Below, piece by piece: positions 23,084-35,824 of a stretch of DNA of 64,000 nucleotides (position 1 is its first letter; the number at the start of each line of letters is the position of its first letter). Source of the DNA: Crotalaria pallida (lineage: Eukaryota; Streptophyta; Magnoliopsida; Fabales; Fabaceae); assembly GCA_037953625.1 (NCBI GenBank), contig CM075651.1:161271501-161335500 (forward strand), given 5' to 3'. The notes below the pieces were generated by a model. That model was given only the letters and a program-made list of their open reading frames with translations, was not told the DNA's origin and ran no database searches. Made by a program: the position numbers and the translations under genes.

Positions 23084-23731
23084 ACACTGTATTGGTTTTG
23101 CTTTTCTATGGTTTCTGGCTTTTAGATTGACACGATATTGTTTTGAGAAGTATATCTTATGTTTCTCTTTGTTTGAAATGAAATTTTATCTTATTAAAAA
23201 AAGTGATGATTTTTTTTCGGTGGGCTTCTCAACTTTCTGCATTCCAGATATTTCTGCATTGTAGACATGTCTTTATCAGACGAGGTATGCTCTTTTGTTT
23301 TCCTCCTGCTTTAAGAAATTTGACATAGCAGTTCATCATCCATCAAAATTTTCACTAAAGAATATGTCGTGGCAATTATGTTTGTTGGGAACTTCATTGG
23401 TATTGTATGTGCTTAGTCAATGCATTACCACTTTTCTTTTTAATCTCCTCACCTAATTTTTGATTTTTGACTCTTTCTGTATCATGAGGGCTACCTGTGG
23501 ATTATTTCTACTAGAGTTGATTACTTGATTTTTTTGTTACATTTTTTTTATTACTCAATAAAAAATGATAGAATTATTGTTTTTTTTTAGTTAATTTTAC
23601 ATTTTATAAAACGGGAAAAAACTCAATTGTAGAGAACATAATTTGCTAACAAGTCACAATGCATGTTCACATTTTATTTTTACGGATGAGATTGTTATAC
23701 CATTCATATATTAGTGTTTTGTTGTTATCTA
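23084..23731. other. Right flank of the Tat element
   Basis: AT-rich DNA without a recognisable gene; it continues the DNA that ended at 9927. Confidence 0.4.
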
Positions 23732-24018
23732 CTCCCTCCGTTTCACTTTAAGTGTCTTTTTGGACTTTTGCACATAGATTAAGAAAGTGTTGATTATTGT
23801 AAGTTTTATGTGTATTTTGTCAAAAATACCCCTATTTAATATTTTTATTTTGTCAATGCATAATTACTAGTATTACAAATTTCAAAACTAAAACAACATT
23901 AAATGTAAGGGTAAATAAGGAAAAACAATATTAAATGTTGCCTAGATTTGGTAGAAAAACACTTATTTTGAAACAAAATTTTGATGTTAAAAAGACACTT
24001 AAAGTGAAACGGAGGGAG
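23732..24018. mobile_element. Stowaway MITE
   Basis: The ends CTCCCTCCGTTTCACTTTAA and its reverse complement enclose 287 bp of AT-rich sequence, with TA on both sides. These are the classical Stowaway (Tc1/mariner-type) terminal repeats. Confidence 0.9.
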
Positions 24019-25004
24019 TAATTAACTAATGAAAATTAAAAGAAGTACAAAGAAGTCTATGCAGATGATAGGTGGTTATATGTATATAAATATGAGATTT
24101 AAAATTAGTGATGCGACTAAAAAGGGGTGCTTGAAGGGTTTGTTGCTTTCTATAATAATTAATATGCTTGCTGTTACCATAAAAAATAGTGATTAAATTA
24201 AAGTACAAAAGCATGTAATTTTGGATGAGATTAGAAAAAGAAATTTGCAGATATCATGTTCAGTCTTGCTTGCTCTTATGCATAACCAAATCAATAAAAT
24301 ATGAAATGAGGATAAAATATGAAATGGGGATAATCGCTCAAGTTTTACACAGTTCTATACAAGAAAGTTTGATACTAAAAAAGCTCCTTAAAGAAATTTT
24401 GAAAAATATCTGTTTAGTTTTCTATTTTTTTTTTAAATTAAATCATCTGAGAATTCAAAAACAATATATTCCTCACATCAATGCAATTATAATGCATTAA
24501 TGCTTCCACATCGATTTGAACAGAAATACCGTAAAGATATTAAATTTATGATGTAAATCAATATTCAACTATTCAGTAGATATTATAATTGCTAAAATTT
24601 AGGCATGTGTATGTCAAATAAAAACTCCAAACAAAATATTCACATTATGAATTTTTTTAAAAGATAATCATACTTTTCTTAATCAGACTAATCATTTGTT
24701 TGTAATTTATGACATGATGAAAATTATGAACCTATCATAAAGATTAAAGAATGAGAAAAATAAGAAATTATATTATTATATTAAAAATATAACAAAATGT
24801 CTACTTAAGTTATATAATAATAATTAATCAATAATAAGAAAAAAAAATGCCCCAACTAGTTGATTGATATCTTCGGCTCTTGGTTTTCTTGCTCTAGCTT
24901 CTCACTCCTATACTTTGATTATTTATAGTATGCCTTTTTTCTTTTCAGCTAATATCTCAAATATGAAATATCTCTGTCATGCTGAGAGTTTAAGTAATAA
25001 TCTT
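24019..25004. other. AT-rich intergenic DNA
   Basis: No gene or clear element is seen. The last eight bases (24997-25004, ATAATCTT) are the left target duplication of the next element. Confidence 0.4.
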
Positions 25005-25182
25005 TGGCTTTTTTACTTAAGTGAGGTAGTTTTGCAAACAATTTACGAAAATGTGGTAGTTTTGAAACTATTTACATAACATGGGGTAGTCAACAAAACT
25101 ATTTCCAAAAATGGGGCAGTCAAAGTCAAAATTCCCCAAGTCAAACAAGTCATCCGGAATGACTTCTTCTAAATGACACGTA

Positions 25183-25262
25183 GCGCAACCAGGTGGGTTG
25201 AGTCACTCCGGTTGACGCAACAGGTTAAGTCAACCGGAGTGACTCAACCCACCTGGTTGCGC
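25183..25262. repeat. 80-bp palindrome (left arm)
   Basis: GCGCAACCAGGTGGGTTGAG and the following 14 bases are mirrored exactly after a 12-base loop, so the arms are 34 bp. A second copy is at 26477-26556. Confidence 0.95.
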
Positions 25263-26476
25263 CACGTGTCCGCCTATCTCCCCCTTGTCTCCGATAAGTT
25301 CCACCGCTATTTCCCTGTCTCCTCTAATTCAATATATCTTCTTGTCAATTTTTTTTTTCTCAATCATCAATTTATACAAATTTTCGGTATACTTTTCGAG
25401 GTAAATTTTTAAACCTCTACAATTATTTTTTATTTTAATTTTAAGTAATTTTAAATTTATACACCAGTTTATAAGAAGTAATAATTTTCTTAATTTTTTT
25501 AAACTTTTTATTTTTACGCATTGATACATAGAGTGTGACATTGTTATTTATATAAATAAATTAGAAACAGTAAATAAATAAGTGCATTAAAATAGCTAAA
25601 TAAATAAGTGCATTAAAATAAATTACAAATAAGTGCATTAGAAATAATAAATAAATAAGTGCATTAAAATAGCTAAATATTAATAACAATATAAAAGCAC
25701 AAAATTAAAAATAAATTAAATATATAAAAAATTTAAAATAAAAAAAAAAAACTATAACAAAAATTACACCTAAACTTATATTACACCTAAACATTATAAT
25801 AATAAATAAAAGCACAAAAATAACGATAAAGTAAATATGTACATATAAATTTAAAAAATTAAAAATATAAGGTGGATTTTATCTTTTGATGCTAGTGGGT
25901 AGTGGTAGTGGTTACACTATTGTTTTTCTTGGACATTGAACAGCATTTTATGTCAACTACTATATGGAGGGATAAAAATGTAAATGTAATGTATGCTTTT
26001 GTTTTTTAAATCAAGGAATAAACTACTTTTAACAATATTAATTGGTCCGAGAGATTTAGTTAAGAATGACCTATATATATGACCGCAAGGAGTAAAATAT
26101 AAAAAAAAAAATTAAATGAGAGAATCACTATCTATGTACAATAACATAAAAATAAAAAGCACAAATTTTTTTATATATAAATAACAGTGCTAATGCATAA
26201 AACTAAAAAGCATAAAAAAAATTAAATAAGAGTATCACTTTTTTATAAACTGATGCATAAATTTAACATTATTAAAATTTAAAAAAAAAAATAAAAATAA
26301 AGCTATAAAAATTTACCTCATGATTCAAAAAAAAAAATTTATCTCAAAAAATATACCGAATATTTCTGTAGAAAGATGATTGACAAAAAAATAAATATAT
26401 GAAAAATACGAAGTATATATTAAAGGATGATATGTGTGTTGGAATGTTGGGTGGGGGCAGATAGGCAGGACACGTG

Positions 26477-26556
26477 GCGCAACCAGGTGGGTTGAGTCAC
26501 TCCGGTTGACGCAACAGGTTAAGTCAATCGGAGTGACTCAACCCACCTGGTTGCGC
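26477..26556. repeat. 80-bp palindrome (right arm)
   Basis: Same palindrome as at 25183 with one C-to-T change in the right half (GTCAATCGG). It is flanked by CACGTG on both sides, extending the stem to ~40 bp. Confidence 0.95.
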
Positions 26557-26763
26557 CACGTGTCATTTAGAAGAAGTCATTCCGAATGACTTGTTTGACT
26601 TGGAGAATTTTGACTTTGACTGCCCCATTTTTTGAAATAGTTTTGTTGACTAACCCATGTTATGTAAATAGTTTCAAAACTATCCCATTTTCGTAAATTT
26701 TTTGCAAAACTACCCCACTTAAGTAAAAAAGCCAATAATCTTGCATCGGGGTACTCACTGGTA

Positions 26764-27007
26764 CTCACTCCGTCCTTTAAAGTTAGTAAAAAAAATAGAA
26801 AAGTTTTGTCCCAGATTAAAGTTAAAATAGTGAATAAAAAAATTAAAATTGCATTGTTATATTTTATGATTGGTTAAATAAGAAAAACATGCATTAAATA
26901 CTTGCTTTGGTAATTGGTTAATTTGAGAGACAATGCTTTAAAAGCATATTGTTCCCTTATTTTTGTTAAATTTTCAAAAATTTATTAACTTTTTGGGACG
27001 GAGGGAG
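26764..27007. mobile_element. Stowaway MITE
   Basis: The ends CTCACTCCGTCC and GGGACGGAGGGAG are flanked by TA; 244 bp, AT-rich, inverted ends (TTTAAAGTTAGTAAA against TTTATTAACTTTTTGGG). Confidence 0.85.
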
Positions 27008-30000
27008 TAACATTATTAATTGATGAATTCATAGCATTATGAATATTTTAAATTTTAACTAAATGTGTTAAATATATTGAACCGGATCAGATCATTTATT
27101 AAATTAATTTGTCTGATTTCAAATATCGGTCAAAAACTAGACCGAACCAGACCGTTACACCTCGCTAAAAAAGATAAAAGGCAAAAAGAAAAATGTAGAA
27201 TAAATAACCATGACAGCTTAAGAAGAACTGGATAAGGATAAGAAAGAAGAGAGACTTGCCTTTTTCTAATTTTGAATAATTTTTTTTAGTTTTTTTTTTT
27301 AAAAAAAATCCCAATAACTCAATTGCAAACTTTGAGGTTTTAATTAAAAAAGATGTGATGACTTAATATCTATGTGACGTTTTTTTTTTTTTTTTTAGAA
27401 TAATATCTATGTGACGTTATAGTCCTCATATTACCGCCATTTCATTCAATATAATATAGAGGGTATCACAACTCTTTTTTATGAATGGGCATCAAAGCAA
27501 AAATCCTTGGTGGTTTGTCCTTCCTCTGTGTATGGGTCCTTGTACTTCTTATATATAAGTTTTGCTTTTTCCAAAAAAAAAAAAAAAAAAAAATCCTTGG
27601 ATTAAATGATACTGGAGTATATAATAAAAGCTAGGTCATGTCATGTCTTAGTAGAATTTAGTCTCATAAAAGGAAAGGGAAAATAGAAATGAAGATTGAG
27701 AAAAGAAAAAGAAATCATGAAGTTGTGAAAGTAGAAAGCGGCGGGTTAGGTCGGAGATTTAGAAATTATATTTTAAATTATTATTATATATAAAAGATTG
27801 GTTGTTTTATTCAAAAGAATTGAAAACTTATTTTAAACATAAGAAAATAATAATTAAAAAAAAAGAGTTAAAATAAGCATTTTATAAGCAATGTCAGATG
27901 TTTGAATCCTGCCTTGTGCATGCAGCAGCGTTAAATCTCGGGGCCAGCTGTCTCATCCATTAGAGGTGCCTACAAGACAACGAAGAGATTAGTCACTGGG
28001 GTCGACGGTGGACACTCCGGTCATGGACAAAAAAAAAAGTATGAAGGAAGTAATAAAACATGATTTAATGAAAATAATTTAAAAAAAATAATTTTGAAAT
28101 ACATATAAAAAAAAATAGTACTATTATATATGTACCGGTGAGAGATTACGTTATTCTGTTTAACTCACATGCATGGTGGCCCTCTATTAATTTAATATAG
28201 AAATTGGTCCCGATTAATTATGAGGAGTACAGACAGTGAACTAACCCCGTCTTCGTTAGGGAAAATTATTAGTTAGTCCTGGACCATCTCAGACGTTGAT
28301 AGTTTATTTTTTAATTAAAAAAATTTAAAAATTAAATAATGGATAGTATTGATGTAGACCATGTAATTCGGATCACCTAATAATTACTCCTTCATGAGTC
28401 TCGATCCTCTCTGGTATGGAAGGTCTCGTACCTGCACAAGATTGGGACATGTGGCAAACAAGCCATTTAACTGTATTGATTTAAAACTAAAAAATTAAAT
28501 TTAAAATAAAAAATGAAAATGACGAAAAAAAACAGACACAGGTTTATGAGTTTATCATTTTCAGAAAGAAACATGTTCCTTGAGGTCCTCCTGCGTGGGG
28601 CACTCCTTTTAGCAGGGTGTTGGAGCTCATAGCTTTGACCTTTACCAGGTGCTTCGGTTCTCCTCTTCCTCACCGTGATGAACACTGCAAACACAAAATA
28701 GCATAAAAAGTAAACATTAATATGAGATAAATGTTAAGGTTTCATCTCAAAACCAATTGACAATGAGAAGAGTAGCCCAACAGGTATTTAAACCATGCCA
28801 TATATTATGAGGCAGGCGATGTGGGACTTCCAACAATAAATGAGCTATACCTTTCCCAAGATCTGGATGAAGGTTACCTTCCATGGCCCGTGGAGCAACC
28901 GCTCACAAAGACCACGATGCGGGGCGACGATATTGGGCAATAACTGTGCCAAACCCTGGTTACCATGACCCGACGTTTTCTCTGAAATTGGTTTCGTGAG
29001 GGCCTTCATATGGCTTCTCTCGACGCTGGCCACGGACATGAACATGGTCTTGATTATGCCTGAGGAGTTGCGGTGGCAAAGGACGTGGATGGCGGTTGAT
29101 CAAGTCGAGCAACGTTGCTGATACGATGAGGCGAGGTCACTGTGGAGTTTGGGTTCTAGAAGAAGAAGAGAGAAGATGATGATGATTTTTTATTTTGATT
29201 TTTTGTTTTCTGTTAAATTGAATTAAATTATAACTTTAAATCCTGATAATTGAGTAATATACTGTTAAATTGATCTTATATCGGTGTGACGCTGTTATAG
29301 TAGTATACTACAAATATTCCCGTGCCATGCATGGAGACGCAGTATACATAGAATACTTAAATATTAAAATAGTACTTATAAATATTGGGTTGTTTGAAAC
29401 TAGTTTTTTTTTTCTTCCTACATTTTGAATTTTTTTTGTTTTAGTCTTTGAAGTTAATTCTAGCAGATGAAAAATGCTGTAACATCAACAGTAACTTTAC
29501 TCTCATGAACCATTTTCATTTTCAGCATCTTCTCCCATTCTCTAACTGAATCACTTTACTGTTGCATGTGAGAATATAATTCTTGTTCCCCACAAGTGAC
29601 TGATACTTTGGGAAGGCTTCCGTGCATGGTTAATTAAACCATGCATCAGTGCATGGTTTAATTTTTTTTTGTTATTATGCATGGTTTAATTTTTTTTTGT
29701 TTTTCAAATTTTTTTAATACAGATTTATTCAGAATATTTTTTAACACAAGTTTGTATATAAATTTATTAGAATATGTAAATTTTGAATACATTTTTACTC
29801 AATACAGTTTTTTAAGAATACAGAGTAAAAAAAAATAAATCCAAATTATAAAAATCACTTCATATCCGTAAAAAAGAAAACACATAGAATATTTTTTAAT
29901 TGATTAAATTTTAAAAAAATAAATAAAAAACCCAGAAATAAAGACATGCACTGAATGCATGCTATCTTTTTTATGCACCGGAGCCACTGTCTGATACTTT

Positions 30001-30362
30001 AATTTGTTTTATTGCAAATATTTATAACCATGTCTCCTCCTTTAACTTCAGCATCCAAAAGAATCAACAATTTCTATTCTCAAAGCACCTAATATATAGA
30101 GTAGGGTTACGAAGCATTTAGCTCTTAATTAATTATTATCATAATAATAAAGTAACATCTTATTATTTCTTTTTATTAAACCTACAATACTTTGTTTTAG
30201 TTGGGCAATTACAATTTTAAAAATATTTCACCATAACCTTTTAGATGTTGATAATTTCGTATGGATTTTTTTACTACTTTAGTGTTCAGAATATTCATAT
30301 AAAGCACTATTATTACCATTCGATGGATCAAATTCTTTTGCGCACATTTCTACAACATCATC
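27008..30362. other. Intergenic DNA with decayed repeats
   Basis: No intact gene. At 27890-28030 a non-AT-rich stretch (TTTGAATCCTGCC ... GTCATGGACAAAAAAAA) ends in an A run and looks like the 3' tail of an old retroposon. At 28550-29170 there is GC-richer sequence. Part of it (28845-29045, minus) reads as an open frame without a family I recognise, and GGAAGTCCCACATCG near 28825 (minus) resembles the start of many plant LTR-type repeats. The rest is AT-rich, with a TGCATGGTTTAAT repeat near 29630-29690. Confidence 0.4.
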
Positions 30363-30530
30363 AACTTAACTTAAGTGGATCAACTTATATGTCGTCCTTA
30401 TTTTATTTAGCACATATGGCTAAAACTTAAACTAGCTAGAACATCATACATTTGTAAACAGTGGACTACATATATATGTCCTTATTAGTGGATGGCAAAT
30501 CATGCATACATCCTTCCTTCAAATGATCGA

Positions 30531-31738
30531 TCAAACAACACTTGAAATATACATATTGTCCTCATCCTTGGTTCTGGTCCTGGTGTATACCAAGGATGAG
30601 ACGAAATTCCAAGAATGAACGGTATGCACTTGAGTATGATCCCCTGTGGAAGCTGATAATCCAACTCTGACCCTTTCTGGAAGAGTAGCCCTCAAGTCAA
30701 CGATCTGAAACACTTCAATAGGTTCACCACCAGGATAAGAAGTAACAACCGTAAGATTTCTAGTATTAGAGTTGTAGTTAATTCGGACATTGCCTATTGC
30801 TCCTTCTTGTCTGCCCCATCTCGCAGTTACTGAAGACCTAATAGTGTTCACATCGATTCCAAGGTGCCTATAGTTTGGATCCCAACTGTTACCAGTGAAA
30901 GTGTCAAATTCAACAGCAACAACTTGGTTTCTGGATGGGTCAAGTGCAGTACTTGGGCTGAAGAGTCCTAAGTATCCTCCATAGGAACTTTGAGGTATTG
31001 TACTGTCAGGTGGGGCAATGAAGAATGTGAACCCATCAGCAGGGTTGTTGTCACTGGCTGCTGTAAGGCTAAAGCCAATGCTGGTTTCAATGGTGGAGAC
31101 TCTACTTGTGCCTCGCTCCCAAAGCTGAATCTGTTAAAAAAAATAAAAAATAAAAAAGTTGTGGTAAAAGTGTTTTATGGATATTGTTTAAAATTAAGAA
31201 AAGAAAAGGAATTTGGCATACAAAAATTAAGTTAACACTTTTTTACATGTCAAAACATCATTTTTCTAGCTGAAATTTCACTTTTCTCTTCTTTGTATAA
31301 TACTCTTAAGTTAGTTGTTAATCAATGTTTCGGAAAAAATAATACTATACCCTCATAAAATAATCCAATATAATAAACACATTTGGTTCATAAAAAAACA
31401 AAAAAAAAAATATTTTAACGATAAATATAGTAGAAAATAAAATAGGATAAATTTTAACTTCATCAAATTGAAAAAATTAAAAAGAAAATTATTTTATGAT
31501 AACACACCTCATCCGAATATAAGACTCGTCCAACAGATCTTTGTGATGTTTGCGTAAGGTCTAGATTATTATCTGAATTTACTTTAGCAACACCCTGGAA
31601 GATCAGTTTGTCTCTACCTTGGCTGAAGCCAGTATAGGTGAAGGAGGTTATATCATTAGAGTACACATTGTTCAATAGCATGAAAAAAAGGGTTGTTGTG
31701 AAGGCAAGAAGAGAAAGAGATTTGTTGAAGACAGCCAT
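30531..31738 (-). CDS. Legume lectin 2 (two exons)
   Basis: An intact 276-residue legume lectin, paralogue of lectin 1. Exons are 31738-31508 and 31130-30531. The 377-bp intron has donor GTGTGT and acceptor TTAACAG, phase 0, at exactly the same codon boundary as in lectin 1. The start is MAVFNK, followed by a ~27-residue signal peptide. The ADGF sugar-site Asp, the YGGYLGLF strand, and the VAVEFDTF metal-site run with Asn, Asp and His following are all kept. The C-terminal loop is GLSASTGDHTQVHT and the last four residues SSVV match lectin 1. Exon 2 starts Ile-Gln-Leu-Trp instead of Val-His-Leu-Trp. Sequence differences are spread through the protein, with changes in the final sugar loop, so ligand preference may differ from lectin 1. 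Confidence 0.93.
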
Positions 31739-31810
31739 GAGGTTGAAATGGGCATGCAACTATGCAACTTTGGCTTTGGGATGCGATGGTTAGGCCTAGT
31801 GAGTTGACAT

Positions 31811-31817
31811 CTTTATA
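31811..31817 (-). promoter_or_regulatory. TATA box of lectin gene 2
   Basis: TATAAAG on the minus strand in the context ATTTCTAG, ~73 bp upstream of the ATG, at the position matching the lectin 1 box. No insertion lies immediately upstream here. Confidence 0.65.
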
Positions 31818-32716
31818 CTAGAAATATGAACTCCTCATCTAATAAAAAAAAAAAAAGAAGAAATATGAACTACTCAAGTCTAACTGTCTACTCTCCCCTG
31901 TCTTATATTACAATACTTTTGGGAAAAATTACGTAAATAAAAAATGAGTAATTTTGTTAATGATATTGAAAATGTAAATATTTAATTTAATTTTAAATTA
32001 GTTTTATAATTGTTATCGAGATTTTAAAAATTATTGACTTAATGAAAATGATTTTGAAAAAAGTAATTAAATATTATAAAAAAATTATAATTAAATCTTA
32101 CAAATAAAACAAAAAAAGTTTAAAAAACCTTACATTTGACACCGAAGAAAATATTAAAGTACCAACATTGTTATATGAATAACGAAGTTTCAGTGTTTCA
32201 CGACTTCTTTATTTGGAAAGTACTCCGTAAATTAGAACCTCACATATTCTCTTTCTTACTTTTTCTTATATTTATTATTCTAAAAGGAAAGTATCTACAT
32301 AGTTTATAAATCTTATAGGGTTTGTTTTTCTAAAGAACTATGGAGTGATGTTCTATGTATAAATTTACTAATTAGCGTTGTTGTATATCTTCATGAGGCA
32401 ATCAACTACTCAACTTTTATTAAAGAAAAATCTATTAATAATAATTAAAGAATAAGTTGTGAATTGAACAATCCCCTCTCAAGGTATTAACCAAAAACAA
32501 AAAGTGACTACCGAACTTTATTATTTTGTCTGTAATTTTCAGAAATTTGCGTGACTACTTCATCACTATTATGATACTAACTATTTGGGACTCTCGACAT
32601 TTATTAAGTATAACCTTGAGTCCTACATAACGAGCCCTTTTGCCTTAGAATAATAGCAAACTTACAATTCTATAAGTGAAAATTGAATAAGTAAGAAAGC
32701 ATATCATTTTTAAAAG

Positions 32717-33186
32717 GCTTAACCACGTGTTCATTCCATGAATTTTAGGGTTGTTTTATAATAGTTTTTTTTTTCAATGTTTAATTCCTCAAAGTTATTT
32801 CTGGGTTTACCTTATATCCCTCATACCGATTCCAGCCAAATTTTGCTAACATGTCAGAGATCTTAGTTAGACGCAAGAGGTTAATCACGTGATAACATAT
32901 GTGTAAAGATAACTAACCTCTCTCTACAATCTTTTTTCTTTTATTTTTTAAACCAAAAATATAAAAATATATTTTTTTAGTTTTTTAATTTGAAAAAAAA
33001 TGATCTTCGTTCATGTGGCTAACCTCTTATATCTAATTAGAATATATACGATATAACATGTCAGCAAAATTTAACTAAAATTAATAGGAAGAATGTATGG
33101 TAAACCCAAAAATAAATTCGGGGAACCAAACATTAAAATAACAAAATAAAAAAAATGCAAAACTACCCTAAAATACATGGATAGAA
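32717..33186. mobile_element. Foldback element 4
   Basis: Inverted arms like those of elements 2 and 3: a left CTTAACCACGTGTTCATTCC-type end, an internal TTATTTCTGGGTTTACCTTA, and mirrored segments near 33060-33150. More diverged. It sits in the upstream flank of lectin 2 only. Confidence 0.65.
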
Positions 33187-33276
33187 TTTGAAACCTAATC
33201 TATTTTCGTGTGCCACTTTCTTTGCCAAAAACTTACAATTGATGGGAAAGGGATAATAATCAATTAAATTTATTTT

Positions 33277-33722
33277 AGGTTTAAATATAAAATGATCCCG
33301 ATAAATAATGACACTTTTGAAATTTGTTTTTAAAAGAAAAAAAAAATGGTTTTAGTTCCGTATTTACGAAACATTTCGGTTTTGTCCCTCCGATTATATG
33401 TGGATGAAGAACGTAATGTATTACATTATATGATCAATTAAGAATTAAATTCTTGCATTAATAATTCTCAAGGATAAAAAGACAACTTCCTTTATATAAG
33501 TGAGCCAATTCAAGAACCATGACAGTAAAGGACCAAAACCTATCAAATCTAATAATAGAGGGACCAAAACAAACTATCAACGTAATTATAGGAATCAAAA
33601 TTTTACAAAAGTGACCAAAACCAAAATATTTTGTAAGTGTAGGGACCAAAATCTTTTTTTTTTTAGGAACAAATTTTCAAATGAATCAATAATTACAAGG
33701 ACCATTTCAGTATTTAAGTCTT
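33277..33722. mobile_element. Foldback element 5
   Basis: The left arm AGGTTTAAATATAAAATGAT is mirrored by ...CCATTTCAGTATTTAAGTCT at the right end, with arms of ~180 bp. No coding content. It starts where the lectin-locus duplication appears to end. Confidence 0.6.
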
Positions 33723-33950
33723 TATTTTATACAACCTTTGTCTCTAAATATAAACACGAGATAGTGAGTTTTTCTTGTCTCTAAATATAAACACATATTT
33801 CAATTTATAATGACATTAATTATTTTCTTCACAAATATCCCTATTTAGTCAATACTACATTTTAGATTCCCGATAATATATAATTATAAAGGTATTTTTG
33901 AAAAAATATAAAAAAATACTACCATTTTACATATACTACTTACAATATTA

Positions 33951-34540
33951 CTCTCCCGTCCCATCAGTTAAGTCTTTTTGGTTTTTCATTTTGTCTCATA
34001 AGTTATATTCTTTTAGAAACTCAATACTCATTTATACTTCTTTTTCCAAGCATACTCCTATTTATTATATCATCTTTTTCACCACTCATCTCTCTATCTC
34101 TCTTCAATATAATCTTCATACATTTATTATTACTTTCTTTCCTATTACTCCTTGCAATCCTATTTATAAGACCCTTTAGGGGTTTTTCACTCCCACCAAG
34201 GATAATGGATAAATTTGTTAGTGACATTGAAAATGTGAAAACTTATATACTTTTTCAAAACTACCCCTATAATTATTATTGGAACTCTAAAAAGTGTTGA
34301 CTTTATAGGGGTGTTAGTACAGTGGGAAGAAGTAATTAAATGCTATTGAAAATTGAAAAAGAGTCTTATAAATAGGATTAAAATAAAAACCCCAAGAGGA
34401 TCATATATATAAATAGGACCCGGGGGAGTATTAAATTGGGGTATTATTTTAGTCTAAGCGTATCAAATTTTTACATCATTTATTCATTTCTTAATTTATG
34501 TGAAATCTCTAAAAATATTTAACTCATGGGACAGAGGGAG
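33951..34540. mobile_element. Stowaway MITE with a nested Stowaway
   Basis: The outer ends CTCTCCCGTCCCATCAGTTAA and TAACTCATGGGACAGAGGGAG are flanked by TA. A second element at 34148-34428 interrupts it. Confidence 0.75.
34148..34428. mobile_element. Nested Stowaway MITE
   Basis: The ends CTCCTTGCAATCCTATTTAT and ATAAATAGGACCCGGGGGAG are flanked by TA and enclose CTTATAAATAGG-type sequence; it lies wholly within the outer element. Confidence 0.75.
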
Positions 34541-35564
34541 TAATGATCTTTCTTAGTCCACATAAAAGTTCATCTCAAATGCTTATATTTATAGACGAAA
34601 GTAGTAATGAATTAACGCAAAGAATGACAAATGCATGTGTGGGAAAAATAAGACTTTTTCTTTATGAACTCCCTTCTTTATTCGTTGTCCCCATTTGAGT
34701 TTTTATGGATCAAGTTACTTTTTGTTTACTGCTTGAAACAAGGCGAAAGAATTTTCGGCCCGATTATAACAAGGCGGAAGAAAAATATATCAGTTTCCAA
34801 CTTATAGAAGTCATAATATTTTTCGCTTATAAAGAGGTGGAATTATTTCCACTTTCAAACAATCGAAGTCACTTTTTAGTCTTTTTTGAACTATCTCCGC
34901 TTTGAAACAGGCGGAAGCATATTTTTCTCTCACATAGTCTGATATGGTATCAAAATATAGGTGCTATGTAGGGGTACAATTGGAAATTTTGGATTGAAGT
35001 GCTGTGTTAGAAACGGTAGCTATCCATGTGCAGCACTTCAATGACTTCATATAACTGTGGAGCACTTATCTATCCTCCACGGTTGCCACATGAATATTCC
35101 CAACGTGCCACATGACTGCCACAGTGCCACGTGATATGCCAAGCTCTTCGCTCTTCACCACGTCGTCCAACCTCATTAAAATTCTAAAGTCTTACCCTGC
35201 AGGCCTGCACCCTGAGTCCCTCACATTATGCCACACAGCTCATGGTGGTTCTTCAGTTCTCTTGTGAGTTGTGAGCAAATGATATAAGTTAGAGAAAAAT
35301 TGTTAATCATATTATTTTTAAAATATTGACCAAGGAATTAAAGATATAAAATATAAATAGGAAAGTGATGTATTTAAATATAAAAATACAATTTGTTTAT
35401 CCTTATATACTTATTTATTAAACAACGTTTTAAAGCACCGATTAACAAGTCCTGTTTTAAATTGCTTAATAGTAAATTTTAGTTGTGATTTTAAGTTGCT
35501 TAATCAAATTTAATTATTACTAGTAACTAAAGTACTTATTTCAAAAAAAAAAACTAAAGTACTA
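34541..35564. other. Intergenic DNA, unidentified repeat
   Basis: No gene. At 34735-34915 the motif GGCGGAA recurs with AAACAGG/AACAAGG on its left, so this may be the end of an unrecognised transposon. At 34990-35150 GTGCAGCACTTC and GTGCCACATG repeats occur. Confidence 0.35.
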
Positions 35565-35824
35565 CTTCCTCCGGTCCTATTTATAAGATCTTTTCGGGGT
35601 TTTATTTTGGTCTTGTTTATAACGTCAATTTTCAATTTTCAATAACATTTAATTATTTCTTTCCACAAACTTCCCTATTAAGTCAACACTTTTTAGAGTT
35701 CCAATAATAATTAGAAGGGTGATTTTGAAAAAATATATCAAATTTTCACATTTCCAATGTCACTAACAAACTTAACTACTTTTTTCGTGGATGTAAAAAA
35801 CGCCAAAAGGGTGAATGAAGGAAG
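35565..35824. mobile_element. Stowaway-like MITE (diverged)
   Basis: The left end CTTCCTCCGGTCCTATTTATAA is mirrored weakly on the right (GAATGAAGGAAG), with TA on both sides. The centre matches other Stowaway copies (TTAATTATTTCTTTCCACAAA). Confidence 0.6.

Larger units (their letters stand above)
25005..26734. mobile_element. Non-autonomous long-TIR DNA transposon, 1.73 kb
   Basis: The ends are TGGCTTTTTTACTTAAGTG and its reverse complement, and the inverted arms extend ~290 bp inward (25005-25295 and 26445-26734). An 8-bp direct repeat ATAATCTT flanks it at 24997-25004 and 26735-26742. Each arm carries an 80-bp internal palindrome. The ~1.15-kb centre is very AT-rich with GTGCATTA-type short repeats near 25580-25670 and has no coding capacity. 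TIR length suggests a MULE; the 8-bp duplication would also fit hAT. Superfamily left open. Confidence 0.85.
30363..33278 (-). repeat. Lectin-locus inverted segmental duplication, copy 2
   Basis: Reverse-complement counterpart of 4190-7860, including the 3' flank (TATATGTCGTCCTTATTTTA near 30385), both exons, intron, core promoter and ~1.5 kb upstream. Foldback element 4 (32717-33186) is inserted in this copy only. Confidence 0.85.

Noticed and set aside
27890..28030. tRNA or SINE promoter suggested by GTTTGAATCC-like sequence
   Set aside because: There is a B-box-like string, but no matching A box at the right distance and no cloverleaf; left as an undefined retroposon tail.
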